From contig NZ_AOLK01000015.1 in assembly GCF_000336755.1 (NCBI RefSeq), positions 541,657-605,656 on the forward strand: a stretch of DNA of 64,000 bases, read 5' to 3'. The translations under genes and the position numbers were made by a program. How positions within the stretch are numbered: the first letter of the stretch is position 1; each line of letters starts with the position of its first letter. This document shows positions 45,921-55,537 of the stretch, one piece after another. The stretch comes from Haloferax elongans ATCC BAA-1513. Lineage in GTDB: Archaea > Halobacteriota > Halobacteria > Halobacteriales > Haloferacaceae. The notes below the pieces were generated by a model that made no database searches, had not been told where the DNA came from, and saw nothing but the letters and a program-made list of their open reading frames with translations.

Positions 45921-46315
45921 CAGGTGTTCGTGCGGTGGCGAACCTCAAAAGCGACACCCTCGCGGTGGGCCCGTTCTTCGAGGGCGGCCAGCGCCGACTC
46001 CTCGTCGTCCGGGCGACACGACCGGGCCACGTCCACGACGATACGCCCGGAACCGAGGAACGACGCCGCGCGCACGTACTCACGCAGACGGTCGGACTCG
46101 GACTGAATCGCCAGCGGGTCGTCTTCGCAGAACTCCGCTTCGACGACGAGTTCGGCCGGAAGGTAGCCTTCGTCGGCGAGTCCGGCTTTCAGGTCCCGAA
46201 GCCGCGATGGGGCGGTCGAATCGAGGTTCGACGCGTCGAGGACGACGGGAGTGAGGTCGGTCGAGCGGGAGGTCGAGAGCGCTGCTTTCACGTCCGAGGT
46301 GTCGTGGGTGCTCAT
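45920..46315 (-). CDS. Conserved hypothetical protein upstream of METTL5-like gene
   Basis: A 131-residue acidic protein. No motif is recognised; 'SFLGSGRIVVDVARSCRPDDEESALAALEERAHREGV' near the C-terminus suggests a mixed strand/helix fold. It is coupled to the methyltransferase (TGATG), so it may be its partner or a separate factor in RNA modification. A second ATG three codons upstream exists; the one before STHDTSD is used. Its promoter region holds a symmetrical 16-base AT element. Confidence 0.65.
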   Translation of the reverse strand: MSTHDTSDVKAALSTSRSTDLTPVVLDASNLDSTAPSRLRDLKAGLADEGYLPAELVVEAEFCEDDPLAIQSESDRLREYVRAASFLGSGRIVVDVARSCRPDDEESALAALEERAHREGVAFEVRHRTNT

Positions 46316-46335
46316 GTCGTCCACACATATTCTCT

Positions 46336-46351
46336 AGTTATACATATAACT
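46336..46351. promoter_or_regulatory. Symmetrical AGTTATA-CA-TATAACT element
   Basis: Perfect 7-2-7 inverted repeat centred 28 bases before the ATG of the minus-strand gene, so it coincides with the TATA position. It may be a bidirectional or regulated core promoter. Confidence 0.45.
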
Positions 46352-46561
46352 TTGTGAATGCACAGTAGTAATATTTTGGCAGAGTAATTCGCCCGATATT
46401 CGGCTCAGTCGGCGCAAAACGGCAGGCTAGAGACTAATGAGGGCGCAGGCCGAAGTTATTCCGGGGGTCACACGCTTCACCCCCATTCCCCACGGCGGAG
46501 TGTGGAGTCGCACAACACCTTGGGGGAGCTTTTCCAACGCGTGGTTGCACTGGAGTCGCGC

Positions 46562-47545
46562 TTACTGATACGTGTACGTGGCCACCGTCGAACCCGACGA
46601 GTTAGTCACAGTCACCGTGTCGCCACCGTTGTTCCAGACCGCACCCGAGCGCCCCCAGTACACGTCTGTTTTGGTATCCGTCCCGGACCCGGTGTAGAGC
46701 GTGAGCGTCTCTCCAGCAGGGAGTTCGGTTCCCTCGGCGAACGTGTACGACGCACCGGCCGCGTCCGAGACAGTCCACCCCGAGAGGTCGAGCGTCTCCG
46801 TGCCACCATTTCGGAGCGTCACGTACTCTCCGTTGAGATTGTCGTTGTCGTTGCCGGGTGCGTCGGCGACGACGTCGATGCCGAGTCCGTACTCGTTCGT
46901 CGCGGTCGTCCCTTCGGCAGCACCACCTTCGGTCGCACACGTCCACAGGCCGACACCGCGCTCGCGCGCATCGCGTTCGGCTCGTTCGTACCGCGCGCGC
47001 TCTTCGAGCGAACTCTCGTAGAACCGCGCGTGTCCCTCGGCGAGCAACTCGTAGTTGAACTCCGTGCCGTCGACGACGACGTAGGCGAGAATCCGACCGT
47101 AGTAGCCGCGTTCGCCCGCCTTTTCGTCGTACCGAAGACCAACCGTTCGGTTCGACAGGCGCGTTTTTGCGAAGTCGCTGGCGTCGTGTCCCGCCTCGCG
47201 GAGACAGGCCTCACCCGCCTCGGTCTCAGGAACACCTTCGAACTCGTCGGGCGTGTTCGACCCGTACACCTCCGGCGTATCGACGCCGAGCAACCTGACT
47301 GTCTCGCGCGCACCGTCCGGCATGACGACTTTAATCGTGTCGCCATCGACAACTTCGACGACTTCCACGGTCACGTCGCTCTCTGCTGGGTCGGCCCTCT
47401 CTGTGAGTGTCGTCGGGGTCGGTGTCGTCGTCGCGCTCGTCGTCGTCCCCGGTGTGGTATCTGTCTGACCAATTCCACCGCCGAGACATCCCGCGAGAAC
47501 CGCGAGAATCACGACAACGAGTGTCGCGGTAGCACGTCTGACCAT
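46562..47545 (-). CDS. Secreted lipoprotein nuclease (SNase) with lamin-tail domain
   Basis: A 327-residue surface protein. The signal 'VVILAVLAGC' ends in a lipobox, followed by a Thr-rich linker. Then comes a staphylococcal nuclease (OB) domain with 'VDGDTIKVVMPDGARETVRLLGVDTPE' and 'GYYGRILAYVVVDG' carrying the active-site Asp/Arg/Glu. The C-terminal about 100 residues are a lamin-tail/Ig domain ('NGEYVTLRNGGTETLDLSGWTVSD'). It should degrade extracellular nucleic acids while anchored to the membrane. ATG was preferred over an upstream GTG. It faces tfb divergently. Confidence 0.88.
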   Translation of the reverse strand: MVRRATATLVVVILAVLAGCLGGGIGQTDTTPGTTTSATTTPTPTTLTERADPAESDVTVEVVEVVDGDTIKVVMPDGARETVRLLGVDTPEVYGSNTPDEFEGVPETEAGEACLREAGHDASDFAKTRLSNRTVGLRYDEKAGERGYYGRILAYVVVDGTEFNYELLAEGHARFYESSLEERARYERAERDARERGVGLWTCATEGGAAEGTTATNEYGLGIDVVADAPGNDNDNLNGEYVTLRNGGTETLDLSGWTVSDAAGASYTFAEGTELPAGETLTLYTGSGTDTKTDVYWGRSGAVWNNGGDTVTVTNSSGSTVATYTYQ

Positions 47546-47650
47546 CCGATTCACCGTTGGTCAAGGAACATTATAAGTAGGTGAGTCAGACAGGTCGACC
47601 GACACGAGAGGCGAATCGCTAGACAGCGCGCTGTATAATATTTCTGATAC

Positions 47651-47684
47651 AAAGGTTTAAATTCGAGCTCCACCAGAAACCTTT
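47651..47684. promoter_or_regulatory. TATA box and flanking inverted repeat before tfb
   Basis: A TTTAAATT box (47656-47663) about 27 bases before the tfb ATG overlaps the left arm of a perfect inverted repeat AAAGGTTT/AAACCTTT (47651-47658 and 47677-47684). The right arm ends two bases before the ATG. The arms thus bracket the core promoter and could permit autoregulation. Confidence 0.45.
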
Positions 47685-47686
47685 TA

Positions 47687-48637
47687 ATGGAACGTCCGAG
47701 CCGGCAGCGTCAACGTGAGGAGGCAACGGCACAGGAGGACGAGCAACTAAGTTGCCCGGAGTGTGGGTCCGACCAGGTCGTCACCGATGCAGACCAGGGG
47801 GAACTGGTGTGTGACGACTGTGGTCTCGTTCTCGACGAGCGTCAAATCGACCGTGGTCCAGAGTGGCGTGCGTTCAATCACTCGGAACGCCAATCGAAGT
47901 CTCGTGTCGGTGCCCCGATTACCGAGACGATGCACGACCGTGGGCTGACGACGACCATCGACTGGAAGGACAAAGACGCATACGGACGGTCGCTCTCTTC
48001 GGAGAAGCGGTCGCAGATGCACCGCCTGCGTAAGTGGCAGGAACGAATTCGAACGAAGGACGCTGGTGAACGAAACCTGCAGTTCGCACTCAGCGAAATC
48101 GACCGCATGGCGTCGGCACTCGGCGTTCCGCGGTCGGTTCGTGAAGTCGCGTCGGTCATTTATCGCCGCGCACTCAACGAAGACCTGATTCGCGGGCGCT
48201 CCATCGAGGGAGTCGCCACATCGGCACTCTACGCCGCCTGCCGTCAGGAAGGTATCCCGCGCTCGCTCGACGAAGTCGCGGAGGTATCTCGCGTCCCGCA
48301 AAAAGAGATTGGACGAACATACCGATACATCTCGCAGGAACTCGGGTTGGAACTCAAACCCGTCGACCCCAAACAGTTCGTCCCTCGTTTTGCATCCGCG
48401 CTCAATTTGTCCGAAGAAGTCCAGTCCAAGGCCACCGAAATCATCGACGTCTCCGCAGAGCAGGGCCTGCTCTCGGGGAAGTCGCCGACCGGGTTCGCCG
48501 CGGCAGCCATCTACGCGGCATCGCTTCTCTGCAACGAGAAGAAGACCCAGCGCGAAGTCGCCGACGTCGCGCAGGTGACCGAAGTCACCATCCGAAACCG
48601 GTACCAAGAACAAATCGAAGCGATGGGCTTCCGCTAA
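47687..48637 (+). CDS. tfb: Transcription initiation factor IIB
   Basis: A 316-residue archaeal TFB. The N-terminal zinc ribbon has Cys23, Cys26, Cys42 and Cys45, then the B-reader segment around '[12 protein letters not shown]', and two cyclin-like repeats (about 115-205 and 210-310). It recruits RNA polymerase to the TBP-TATA complex. Haloarchaea carry several TFB paralogues with distinct promoter preferences, so which one this is cannot be told. A strong TATA and an inverted repeat lie just upstream. Confidence 0.95.
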   Translation: MERPSRQRQREEATAQEDEQLSCPECGSDQVVTDADQGELVCDDCGLVLDERQIDRGPEWRAFNHSERQSKSRVGAPITETMHDRGLTTTIDWKDKDAYGRSLSSEKRSQMHRLRKWQERIRTKDAGERNLQFALSEIDRMASALGVPRSVREVASVIYRRALNEDLIRGRSIEGVATSALYAACRQEGIPRSLDEVAEVSRVPQKEIGRTYRYISQELGLELKPVDPKQFVPRFASALNLSEEVQSKATEIIDVSAEQGLLSGKSPTGFAAAAIYAASLLCNEKKTQREVADVAQVTEVTIRNRYQEQIEAMGFR

Positions 48638-48646
48638 CGTCCGTCG

Positions 48647-50290
48647 TCAGTTTTTAACGAACACCACGACACTCCGCCCCCACAGGGCTGTGTCGTATTC
48701 GTGCGCAACGTACCCGTCAAGCAGTGGCGCTATCGTTCCGCGCTCGGTCGCTGGCGCGATGACGACTGGGGGAACGTCCGACATCCTCCGTAGTTCGGCC
48801 GCGTTCGCAACCGAGCGAGTGTCCGCTTTCTCGCGAGTGACGTACCACGTGACGGGTAATCGCTCACCCCACGAGTCTGGCACTGGCGGGTAAGCGTCAG
48901 CCGTGTCTGCGACGTACATCGAACTGCCGTAGTAGAGGACGTCCACGCCCGCGTCGTCTGTCTCCCCAATCCAACCCGACACGTTCTCCCGGAACGATGC
49001 GAACTCCGCGTTCGGTTGGGCGTAGTGGGCGAGGTCGGTGTCGCGTTCGCTCGGCCCGTACACCTCGCTGGCGGCGACTGCACCGGTCTGAGCGAACAGT
49101 GCACCGAAAATCAAGACCGCGGCAGCGACACGCGCGGTGTCCCTCGCGTCGAACGCACGCTGCCCCCATCGAACGAGCGCCGCCAGTGCGACAGCAGCCG
49201 GAAGTGCAAGTGGGACGGCCACGTGCACGCCGAGCCACGGAGCCGAAACCTCCGAGAGCATCGGGACGAACACCAGCGCCGTCCCGGCCCAGTACGCACC
49301 CACAGAGACGAGTGTACGCGGTCCGGTTGCAGCGTATCTGTCCACGAGGAACGCACCGAGCGCCAGTATCGACAGCGGGACTGCTGCGACGGCGAGCGTG
49401 CCGAGGAGGTCGCCGAGATAGGGGAGGTACTCGTGGGTGTAGTGCGGGTATCGGTGAACGACGCGGACGCCGACGAGTCGCCGAACAGAGCCGAAAAGCG
49501 CCGCATCGAGCGCTGACAGTATCGTTCCCGGCGTGTAGAGACCGGCAGCGTCGGTCTCGCCCGCACGGGGGGCGAACGTGAACACGTACAGACCGACGAA
49601 GACGAGCAGCGCCCGGGCCGCTGGCGTCGCCGAGCCGCGAGCGCGTGCGACGAGTTCGCCCAGTCGAGTCGCAACCGGACGCGAGGAAGCGACGAGTGCG
49701 GCGTGGTCGAACACGAGGAGACCAGCGACGCCGAGACAGGCGAGCGCGACGATGCCGAAGCCCGAGGAGGCGACAGCGAGCGCTGCGGCCGCCGCGAGTC
49801 CATAGGCGTTCCATCTGCTGCCGCCGTCGAGGAGCCTAACGGCGAACCCGAGGACGAGCAGGGCAAAGCCCGCTGCGAGGACGTCACCGCGTGCGAATCG
49901 GCCGTAGTAGACGAGGAGTGGATTGAAGGCAAGAATCGCAGCGAGTGCGACGGTTTCGTCGTCGCCGAGTCGCCCTCGAAAGAGGAGCGCAGCACCGGGA
50001 AGCAGCGCTCCGGCGAGTGCGAACGGCAGACGGAGGGCGAAGTCGGTCGTTCCGAACAGGGCCAGCGACGGTCGGGCGAGGAGGTAGACGAGCGGGCCGC
50101 CAGCGACCGGGCGGTAGCTGAAGAATCCGGTCTCCAAATATCTGAGACTCCAGTAGCCGACTCGGGCTTCGTCCCAGTGGAGTGGCTGGGACCCGAGCGC
50201 GGCGAGGCGAACCGCGAGTGCGAGGACCACCATCGCACCGACGGCGAGCCCTGTGCGGTCGACTCGTCGTCGGAGGCGAGCGGGAATCAT
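48647..50290 (-). CDS. Agl23-type membrane glycosyltransferase/flippase-associated protein
   Basis: A 547-residue membrane protein of the TIGR03663 type. The N-terminal 'QPLHWDEARVGYW' (with the Asp-Glu of GT-C glycosyltransferases) is followed by about twelve helices and a soluble C-terminal domain of about 130 residues. In haloarchaea Agl23-like proteins are associated with N-glycosylation and glycan flipping. No other agl genes are nearby. A longer frame extends upstream into Ser-rich non-coding sequence; the ATG before IPARLRR was used. Confidence 0.82.
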   Translation of the reverse strand: MIPARLRRRVDRTGLAVGAMVVLALAVRLAALGSQPLHWDEARVGYWSLRYLETGFFSYRPVAGGPLVYLLARPSLALFGTTDFALRLPFALAGALLPGAALLFRGRLGDDETVALAAILAFNPLLVYYGRFARGDVLAAGFALLVLGFAVRLLDGGSRWNAYGLAAAAALAVASSGFGIVALACLGVAGLLVFDHAALVASSRPVATRLGELVARARGSATPAARALLVFVGLYVFTFAPRAGETDAAGLYTPGTILSALDAALFGSVRRLVGVRVVHRYPHYTHEYLPYLGDLLGTLAVAAVPLSILALGAFLVDRYAATGPRTLVSVGAYWAGTALVFVPMLSEVSAPWLGVHVAVPLALPAAVALAALVRWGQRAFDARDTARVAAAVLIFGALFAQTGAVAASEVYGPSERDTDLAHYAQPNAEFASFRENVSGWIGETDDAGVDVLYYGSSMYVADTADAYPPVPDSWGERLPVTWYVTREKADTRSVANAAELRRMSDVPPVVIAPATERGTIAPLLDGYVAHEYDTALWGRSVVVFVKN

Positions 50291-50402
50291 GGGGTGACGT
50301 GACACCGCGGGCGGCAAGGTGTTTTCGGAACAATCGAGCCGCTGTCGTCGTCCCACAGTCGCGTTCGAAAGCGTCATCCTACCGGCCCGGTAGGTGACGG
50401 AT

Positions 50403-50690
50403 ATGGCGCTCATCGAATCGCTTCCGCCGCGTCCGCTGGAAGCTTCCGAACTGACGTCGCTGAATCGGTCTGACGCGTTCGAACTCGTCGTCTCTATCGA
50501 GAGCGAAGAGCCGGCGCGCGGACTGCTGTTTGCGACCGCGTCGTGGGTCAAAGGAGTCGCCTACGACGACAGACAGGGATGGACGGTCGTCGACACCGTC
50601 GAACTCGACGAGGAAACCGCCAGAATCGACGGCCTGCAAGCCTGTGAGGAGGCGGTTCGTTCCTTCCACGACGACGGGAACGAGGAGTAG
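50403..50690 (+). CDS. Conserved haloarchaeal hypothetical protein
   Basis: A 95-residue acidic protein starting 'ALIESLPPRPLEASELTSLN' and containing a beta-hairpin ('GVAYDDRQGWTVVDTVELDEETARI'). No named family is recognised. A GTG start three codons upstream is possible. It sits 33 bases before a UspA gene, so both may be one transcript. Confidence 0.65.
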   Translation: MALIESLPPRPLEASELTSLNRSDAFELVVSIESEEPARGLLFATASWVKGVAYDDRQGWTVVDTVELDEETARIDGLQACEEAVRSFHDDGNEE

Positions 50691-50723
50691 AACTAACTCC
50701 GCTGCTCCCCAAATACAACTGTC

Positions 50724-51212
50724 ATGTACGACGATATTCTCGTGCCGACCGACGGAAGTCAAGCCGCCGAGCGTGCCATCGACCACGCACTCGATATCGC
50801 CAAGACCTACGGTGCAACACTGCACGCGCTCTACGTCGTCGACACGAGTATTTACACGTCGCTCGACGCCGGAGCAGACGTCGTCATCGACGCCCTCGAA
50901 CGTGAGGGCGAAGTCGCAACCAAGCACATCCTCGATGCCGCCGAGGAGGCCGGCGTCGATGCCGACGCCGAGGTAACGACGGGGACTGCGTACCGTTCGA
51001 TTCGAGACTACATCGAGTCTCACGACATCGACCTCGTCGTGATGGGAACCCACGGTCGCACCGGCCTGAGTCACTACCTGCTCGGCAGCGTGACAGAGCG
51101 CGTCGTCCGTACCTCGCCGATTCCGGTTCTCACGGTTCGAATGGAGGAGGAAGAAGAAGACGAAGACGAGACGGACGAAGTCGCCGACGCCGAGGACGCA
51201 AGGACGGCGTAG
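50724..51212 (+). CDS. Universal stress protein (UspA family)
   Basis: A 162-residue USP domain with the ATP-binding set 'PTDGSQAAERAIDHAL' and the C-terminal 'MGTHGRTGLSHYLLGSVTERVVRTSPIPVLTV' (G-x2-G-x9-G-S). An extra highly acidic tail (EEEEEDEDETDEV) follows. The family binds ATP or AMP and is induced by stress. The small hypothetical gene upstream is likely cotranscribed. Confidence 0.9.
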   Translation: MYDDILVPTDGSQAAERAIDHALDIAKTYGATLHALYVVDTSIYTSLDAGADVVIDALEREGEVATKHILDAAEEAGVDADAEVTTGTAYRSIRDYIESHDIDLVVMGTHGRTGLSHYLLGSVTERVVRTSPIPVLTVRMEEEEEDEDETDEVADAEDARTA

Positions 51213-51326
51213 TCCGAATACACAGGCCAGCCGATTTCCCTAATCCGTTTCCTCTGCGGCGACTAAACTACACCTCTGGTCGTCCTTTGATAAACAGTTT
51301 TGTCGGGGTCGCTCATATCCCGAGGT

Positions 51327-51653
51327 ATGACTGACTACACCGTCGAGTTCGTCGGTACCGGGGAGACCATCACCGTCTCCGACAAGCAAACGATTCTGAA
51401 AGCGTGTATCGAGGAGGGCATCGCACAGGAGTACTCCTGCCGTGTCGGGATGTGTCTCGCCTGTTCTGCAGAGATACTCGAAGGCGAAGTTACCCAGCCT
51501 GCGGCCCGTGGGCTGACCGACGAGGAAGCCGAAGAATACGCACTCACCTGCATGGCGCGCCCGCAGAGCGACCTCAAACTCGAACGCGGCGTCTACCCGC
51601 CGAGCATCGAAGACGACGCTGCCACCGCTGGCGCTGCCGCTGACGACGACTAA
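51327..51653 (+). CDS. 2Fe-2S ferredoxin-like protein
   Basis: A 108-residue [2Fe-2S] protein. Cys38-x4-Cys43-x2-Cys46 and Cys75 form the cluster ligands; the fold is plant-type ('YTVEFVGTGETITVSDKQTILKACIEEG'). The C-terminus is acidic and Ala-rich. It would carry electrons to a reductase or oxygenase; the partner is not adjacent. ATG before TDYTVEF was chosen over an in-frame upstream codon. Confidence 0.9.
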   Translation: MTDYTVEFVGTGETITVSDKQTILKACIEEGIAQEYSCRVGMCLACSAEILEGEVTQPAARGLTDEEAEEYALTCMARPQSDLKLERGVYPPSIEDDAATAGAAADDD

Positions 51654-51724
51654 CGACGACTAACGACGGATTCTGCGGGGACACCCGCTCAGTGTTGGGC
51701 GGGCGTTGGTCCGCGACTCTCTTC

Positions 51725-52861
51725 TCAGGCTTCTGGAACCGTCGCCGCGCAGTTGTTCGGCCCCAGTTCCGTCTCGAACGCCTCGTCGTCGGTGAGTGAC
51801 TGTCGGCCCAGATTGGTCGCGATGATGCGCTCGAAGTTCGCCGGGCGAGGAGGCATATCGGCGAGAATGAACTCGACGAACTCGTCGGTGTCCATCGAGA
51901 GTGCGTCCAGCCGTTCACGGAGTGTGTCGAGCGTCGCCACGTACGCCCCGTTTTGGGGCGTCGCCTGTGCGCTGTAGTGAGCTGGCGCGATTCGCGTGTC
52001 GCCGTCGAACTCGGCGTACCTCCCGACGAGCGTCTCGTGTAGCCGTCTGGCGGCCTCGGGCGCGCCTTCGTCGCCGTCTTCGAGGTCCGGCCGGGCGACG
52101 CTCTCCAAAAAGAGCCCGTCGCCGACGAAAAGTAAGTCGCCGAGTCGGTAGGCAGTCATCTCCGAGGTGTGCCCGGGCGACGCGACCGCGACCAGTTCCG
52201 TGTCGCCGACAGTCACTGCGTCGCCGTCTTCGACGAGTCGCGCATCGAAGTCGAGACCACGGGCGGTCGCGCCTGCGGGGAGGACGACTTCGGCACCGGT
52301 GCTGTCGCTGACGGCTCGGACGCCACTCACGTGGTCGGCGTGGACGTGCGTGTCGATGGCGGCGACGATGTCGGCACCCAAGTCGGCCGCGTCTTCGACG
52401 TATCGGTCGGTGAAGGCGCGCAGCGGGTCCACGACGACGGCCTCGCCATCGGAGACGACGAGAGAAGCGAGACAGCCACTCGACGGGCGGTCATACTGAA
52501 GCACGGTCGCGTCGGCGTGTGGTATCTCCGTGGACAGGTACACTCGGGCCCAGCCGTCCATGCCGGTTTCTAAGTTCTCGGCCGCGACACCGGCTTCGTT
52601 CAGGAGGTCGGCGACGTGGTCGCTCGCCTTCCCCTCGCCGCACACGACGACGACAGGGTCGGGCGCGTCCGCGAACTGCTCGGCGAGTTCGTCGACGGTG
52701 CCGAGGACCTCTGCCTGCGTGAACTTGACCGCGGGAATCTGCGTCGCGGTGACGCTCGGGCCGTCGACGTGCCACTCCTCGAACTCGTCGCGGTTCCGAA
52801 CGTCGAGGATGGTCGTCGGTTCACCACGCTTGAGTCGTCGTGCAAGCGCCTCTGGGGACAT
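51725..52861 (-). CDS. Rhodanese-MBL fusion (persulfide dioxygenase-like)
   Basis: A 378-residue protein. An N-terminal rhodanese domain (about 1-110) has its active Cys74 in 'VVCGEGKAS', followed by a metallo-beta-lactamase domain whose metal motif is THVHADH (His172, His174, Asp176, His177) with 'SPGHTSE' later. The C-terminal region is helical. ETHE1-like enzymes oxidise glutathione or other thiol persulfides, and rhodanese fusions handle sulfane sulfur; haloarchaea lack glutathione, so the thiol is probably another. The start at the ATG before SPEALAR is preferred to an upstream one. Confidence 0.87.
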   Translation of the reverse strand: MSPEALARRLKRGEPTTILDVRNRDEFEEWHVDGPSVTATQIPAVKFTQAEVLGTVDELAEQFADAPDPVVVVCGEGKASDHVADLLNEAGVAAENLETGMDGWARVYLSTEIPHADATVLQYDRPSSGCLASLVVSDGEAVVVDPLRAFTDRYVEDAADLGADIVAAIDTHVHADHVSGVRAVSDSTGAEVVLPAGATARGLDFDARLVEDGDAVTVGDTELVAVASPGHTSEMTAYRLGDLLFVGDGLFLESVARPDLEDGDEGAPEAARRLHETLVGRYAEFDGDTRIAPAHYSAQATPQNGAYVATLDTLRERLDALSMDTDEFVEFILADMPPRPANFERIIATNLGRQSLTDDEAFETELGPNNCAATVPEA

Positions 52862-52939
52862 ATCGAGGACGTAGGGGTGCCCGACGTAAGAACACACCGC
52901 GGGGGAGAGAAGAAAACAGCAGACGCCGAAGGCCGTCTG

Positions 52940-54685
52940 TTACCGGTCTTTGCCGCCGTCGTTGCGGAAGTGATCCGGTGGGTCGTCTATCGACCCGTCT
53001 TGGACAGAACCCGGCATCGTATCCACGCCGGACGGACCATCAGCTTCCCCGGCGGCGTCTGAGACCGCATCGGGCATTGAACCGGGCATTGCGGCATCGA
53101 GGCGAGAGGCCCCGCCAGTCTCGTCCAGTTCAGTGAGTCGGTGGGTTGCGTCGCGAATCGCGAGCACCTGCTCGGTCTGTTCGCGATTGGCGTCAGCGAC
53201 CCCACCGATTTGGTCGGAGACGTCCGTGGCGTGTTCGGTGGCGCGTTCGACCATATCCGCGATTTGCTCTGCACTCACCGCTTGGTCGTCGGTCGCGGCC
53301 GCGACTTCGCTGACGCCTGCGGTCGCCTGTTCGACCGCCGCAGAGATGTCCGTGAGGCTCCGCATCACGTCCTCTCCGCGGTCGATACCGTCGTAGAGGC
53401 GGTCGGTCGTCTGCGAGAGACTGTCGATGGTCTCCTGTGCCTCGACTTGAATCTGGTCGACCGTCTCTTCGACTTCGGTCGCGCGTGCCTGCGACTCCTC
53501 GGCGAGATTCTTGACCTCGCTTGCGACGACGGCGAAGCCTTCCCCGGCGTCGCCCGCGCGAGCGGCCTCGATAGACGCGTTGAGCGCGAGCAGATTCGTC
53601 TGCTCTGCGATGTCGTTGATGGCTTCGAGGACTTCGTCGATTTCGTCGATTCTGTCGTGGAGTTGCTGGACATCGGCCGACGCCGTCTCCGCCGCCTCGC
53701 TCACGTCGCGCATGACGTCGATAGCCTCGTCGGCCGCGTCTTCACCCTCGGCCGCGCGTTCTGCCGCGTCGGCACTCGTTCGCTCGACCTCTTCGGCCGT
53801 CGCCGCAATCTCCTCGACAGTGGCGCTCATATCGGAGACCTCGGCGGCGACCGTCGACATGTCCTCGGCCTGCGAGTCGGCGATGTCCTCGATGTGGGTC
53901 GCTCGCTCCGTAACTTCCTGCGAACGTTCGAGTAACGTCTCGACGGGTTCTTGAACGTCGGCTTCGACCTCCTCCGCGAGTTGGCGACGCTGTTCTGCCT
54001 CGCGCTGGGCCGTCTCGCTGTACGAGTCGATGTACGTCTCCATCGCGACTTGCTGGTCGAGCGAGAGGAGTTTCAACACCGGAAGGAATCGCTCGACGAC
54101 AGCATCGACCGCCTCTTCGACGTTCGATTCGGCCGTGGCGTCACCACGGAATTTGTCGAGCAGTTCGCCGACGGGAGAGTCGGCCGACTCGTCGGTACGC
54201 TCGGACTCGCTGGCTCCACCGAACTCCGCTTTGACGTCCTCGGCGATTGCCTCGGCAATCCCCTCGTAGTACACCGAGTAGGCCCCGAGGTAGTACTTCG
54301 GGCCGAGGTCTATCATGTCGTGGAGTTTGCCGATTCGCGCCCGCTTCGCGAAATAGTCGGTGTCGTACTCGCCGCGACCGAGCGCCCGGAGGTACGCTGC
54401 CTGGTCGGCTCGGAGCATCTCGGTCGTCTTGGTCGAACGGTCGAAGTACGTGGCAGCGCCAGCGTGCTCCCCGAGATGGTCGTAGAACTCCTGTGCGAAC
54501 TCGTCGGCGACGTCGTCGAAAAGCGGGTCCAACGATTCGAGCAGGCGTTCGTCTTCGTCCGAAAGTCTGACGAACGATTTGCGTTCTTCGACCTCTGCTG
54601 CATCGATATTCAAGCGTGAGAGAAGGTGCTCTCCGTCGACGCGTGCCCTCGCGTCAGCCGTTACTTGTTCGGAGGAGTCATCCAT
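52940..54685 (-). CDS. hemAT: Globin-coupled aerotaxis transducer
   Basis: A 581-residue soluble methyl-accepting transducer. Residues 1 to about 175 form a globin domain with a probable proximal His122 in '[12 protein letters not shown]'. The remainder is a coiled-coil signalling domain with the hairpin tip '[24 protein letters not shown]'. No membrane helix is present, as in known HemAT proteins that sense oxygen and drive phobic or tactic responses through CheA/CheW. A ferritin-like gene lies divergently. Confidence 0.93.
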   Translation of the reverse strand: MDDSSEQVTADARARVDGEHLLSRLNIDAAEVEERKSFVRLSDEDERLLESLDPLFDDVADEFAQEFYDHLGEHAGAATYFDRSTKTTEMLRADQAAYLRALGRGEYDTDYFAKRARIGKLHDMIDLGPKYYLGAYSVYYEGIAEAIAEDVKAEFGGASESERTDESADSPVGELLDKFRGDATAESNVEEAVDAVVERFLPVLKLLSLDQQVAMETYIDSYSETAQREAEQRRQLAEEVEADVQEPVETLLERSQEVTERATHIEDIADSQAEDMSTVAAEVSDMSATVEEIAATAEEVERTSADAAERAAEGEDAADEAIDVMRDVSEAAETASADVQQLHDRIDEIDEVLEAINDIAEQTNLLALNASIEAARAGDAGEGFAVVASEVKNLAEESQARATEVEETVDQIQVEAQETIDSLSQTTDRLYDGIDRGEDVMRSLTDISAAVEQATAGVSEVAAATDDQAVSAEQIADMVERATEHATDVSDQIGGVADANREQTEQVLAIRDATHRLTELDETGGASRLDAAMPGSMPDAVSDAAGEADGPSGVDTMPGSVQDGSIDDPPDHFRNDGGKDR

Positions 54686-54729
54686 TGCCGGTATTGAACG
54701 GATTGCACTATTTCAATCCTTACCACACA

Positions 54730-54745
54730 GTATCACGATTGATAC
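54730..54745. promoter_or_regulatory. 6-4-6 inverted repeat between hemAT and ferritin-like gene
   Basis: GTATCA-CGAT-TGATAC is centred about 52 bases from the hemAT start and about 92 bases from the other. It could be an operator for either gene. Confidence 0.4.
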
Positions 54746-54828
54746 CCGTAATACGCGGGGACATTATTTTGTGTCAGTACGACGATTTGGACAGAACGTT
54801 CACAACTGTGGGGACCGTGCGTCGTCGC

Positions 54829-55464
54829 ATGGACGCCGATGCATTTCGTGACGCGGTCGAGGACGCAAAACAGACCGAACTCGACCGACTCGGCTCGTCG
54901 AAACTCCTCATCGCGTTGACCGAGGCAGACCTCTCCGAGCCAGCCGTGCTCCGGGCCGCCGCATTCTCCGAGTACGCGGCCCGCGAAACCTTTAGAGCGT
55001 GGGCGGACGACGAGGCTGTCGACTCGGCACGAACGGCGTTCGAAGCAACCGCAGAACAGGAAGACGAGCACCTCCAGCGCGTTCTCGAACGCCTCGAATC
55101 GGATATCGAACTCCCAGACGAACCGGGACCGATGCACGCCTACCTCCGCGGGCGCGACGACACCATCGAGCGCATCGCTGCCGGGATGGTCGGTCGAGGA
55201 CTCGTGTCGCTTCGGACCCACACGCAGGTCATCAGCTTCTTCATCAACGAGGCGGACCCGGCCGGTGCCGACCTCTTTCGAGACCTCAAACGCGAGACGG
55301 ACGCGACGCTCACGACCGGACTCGACCTCCTCGACGACCTGTGTGAGTCCGACGAGGACTGGGAACGCGCTCAGATGGTCGCGGAGTACGTGATACAGGT
55401 CGCCTACGACGACTACGCCGACGGACTCGCCGAACTCGGCGTCGACCCCAAGCCACTCTGCTGA
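54829..55464 (+). CDS. Ferritin-like/rubrerythrin-type four-helix protein
   Basis: A 211-residue helical protein. 'SEYAARETFRAWA' and 'AEQEDEHLQRVLERLES' carry Glu and ExxH residues placed like the metal ligands of rubrerythrin-like proteins, and 'MVGRGLVSLRTHTQVISFF' with later Glu-rich helices complete the bundle. No rubredoxin domain is seen. A role in iron or oxidative-stress handling is an inference; divergent hemAT suggests an oxygen link. An in-frame upstream part was rejected as non-coding; the ATG before DADAFRD was used. Confidence 0.7.
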   Translation: MDADAFRDAVEDAKQTELDRLGSSKLLIALTEADLSEPAVLRAAAFSEYAARETFRAWADDEAVDSARTAFEATAEQEDEHLQRVLERLESDIELPDEPGPMHAYLRGRDDTIERIAAGMVGRGLVSLRTHTQVISFFINEADPAGADLFRDLKRETDATLTTGLDLLDDLCESDEDWERAQMVAEYVIQVAYDDYADGLAELGVDPKPLC

Positions 55465-55537
55465 GTCGCAACTGTCTCGCCCTCGGACGACGGGGCGCAA
55501 CCGAACCTATTCGTCCCCGCCAGTGCTAGCCGGAAGC

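Noticed and set aside
46437..46568. 43-residue plus-strand frame and GGGGGT/ACCCCC hairpin before the nuclease
   Set aside because: Overlaps the nuclease 3' end, lacks a convincing promoter, and no cloverleaf or known RNA fold could be drawn.
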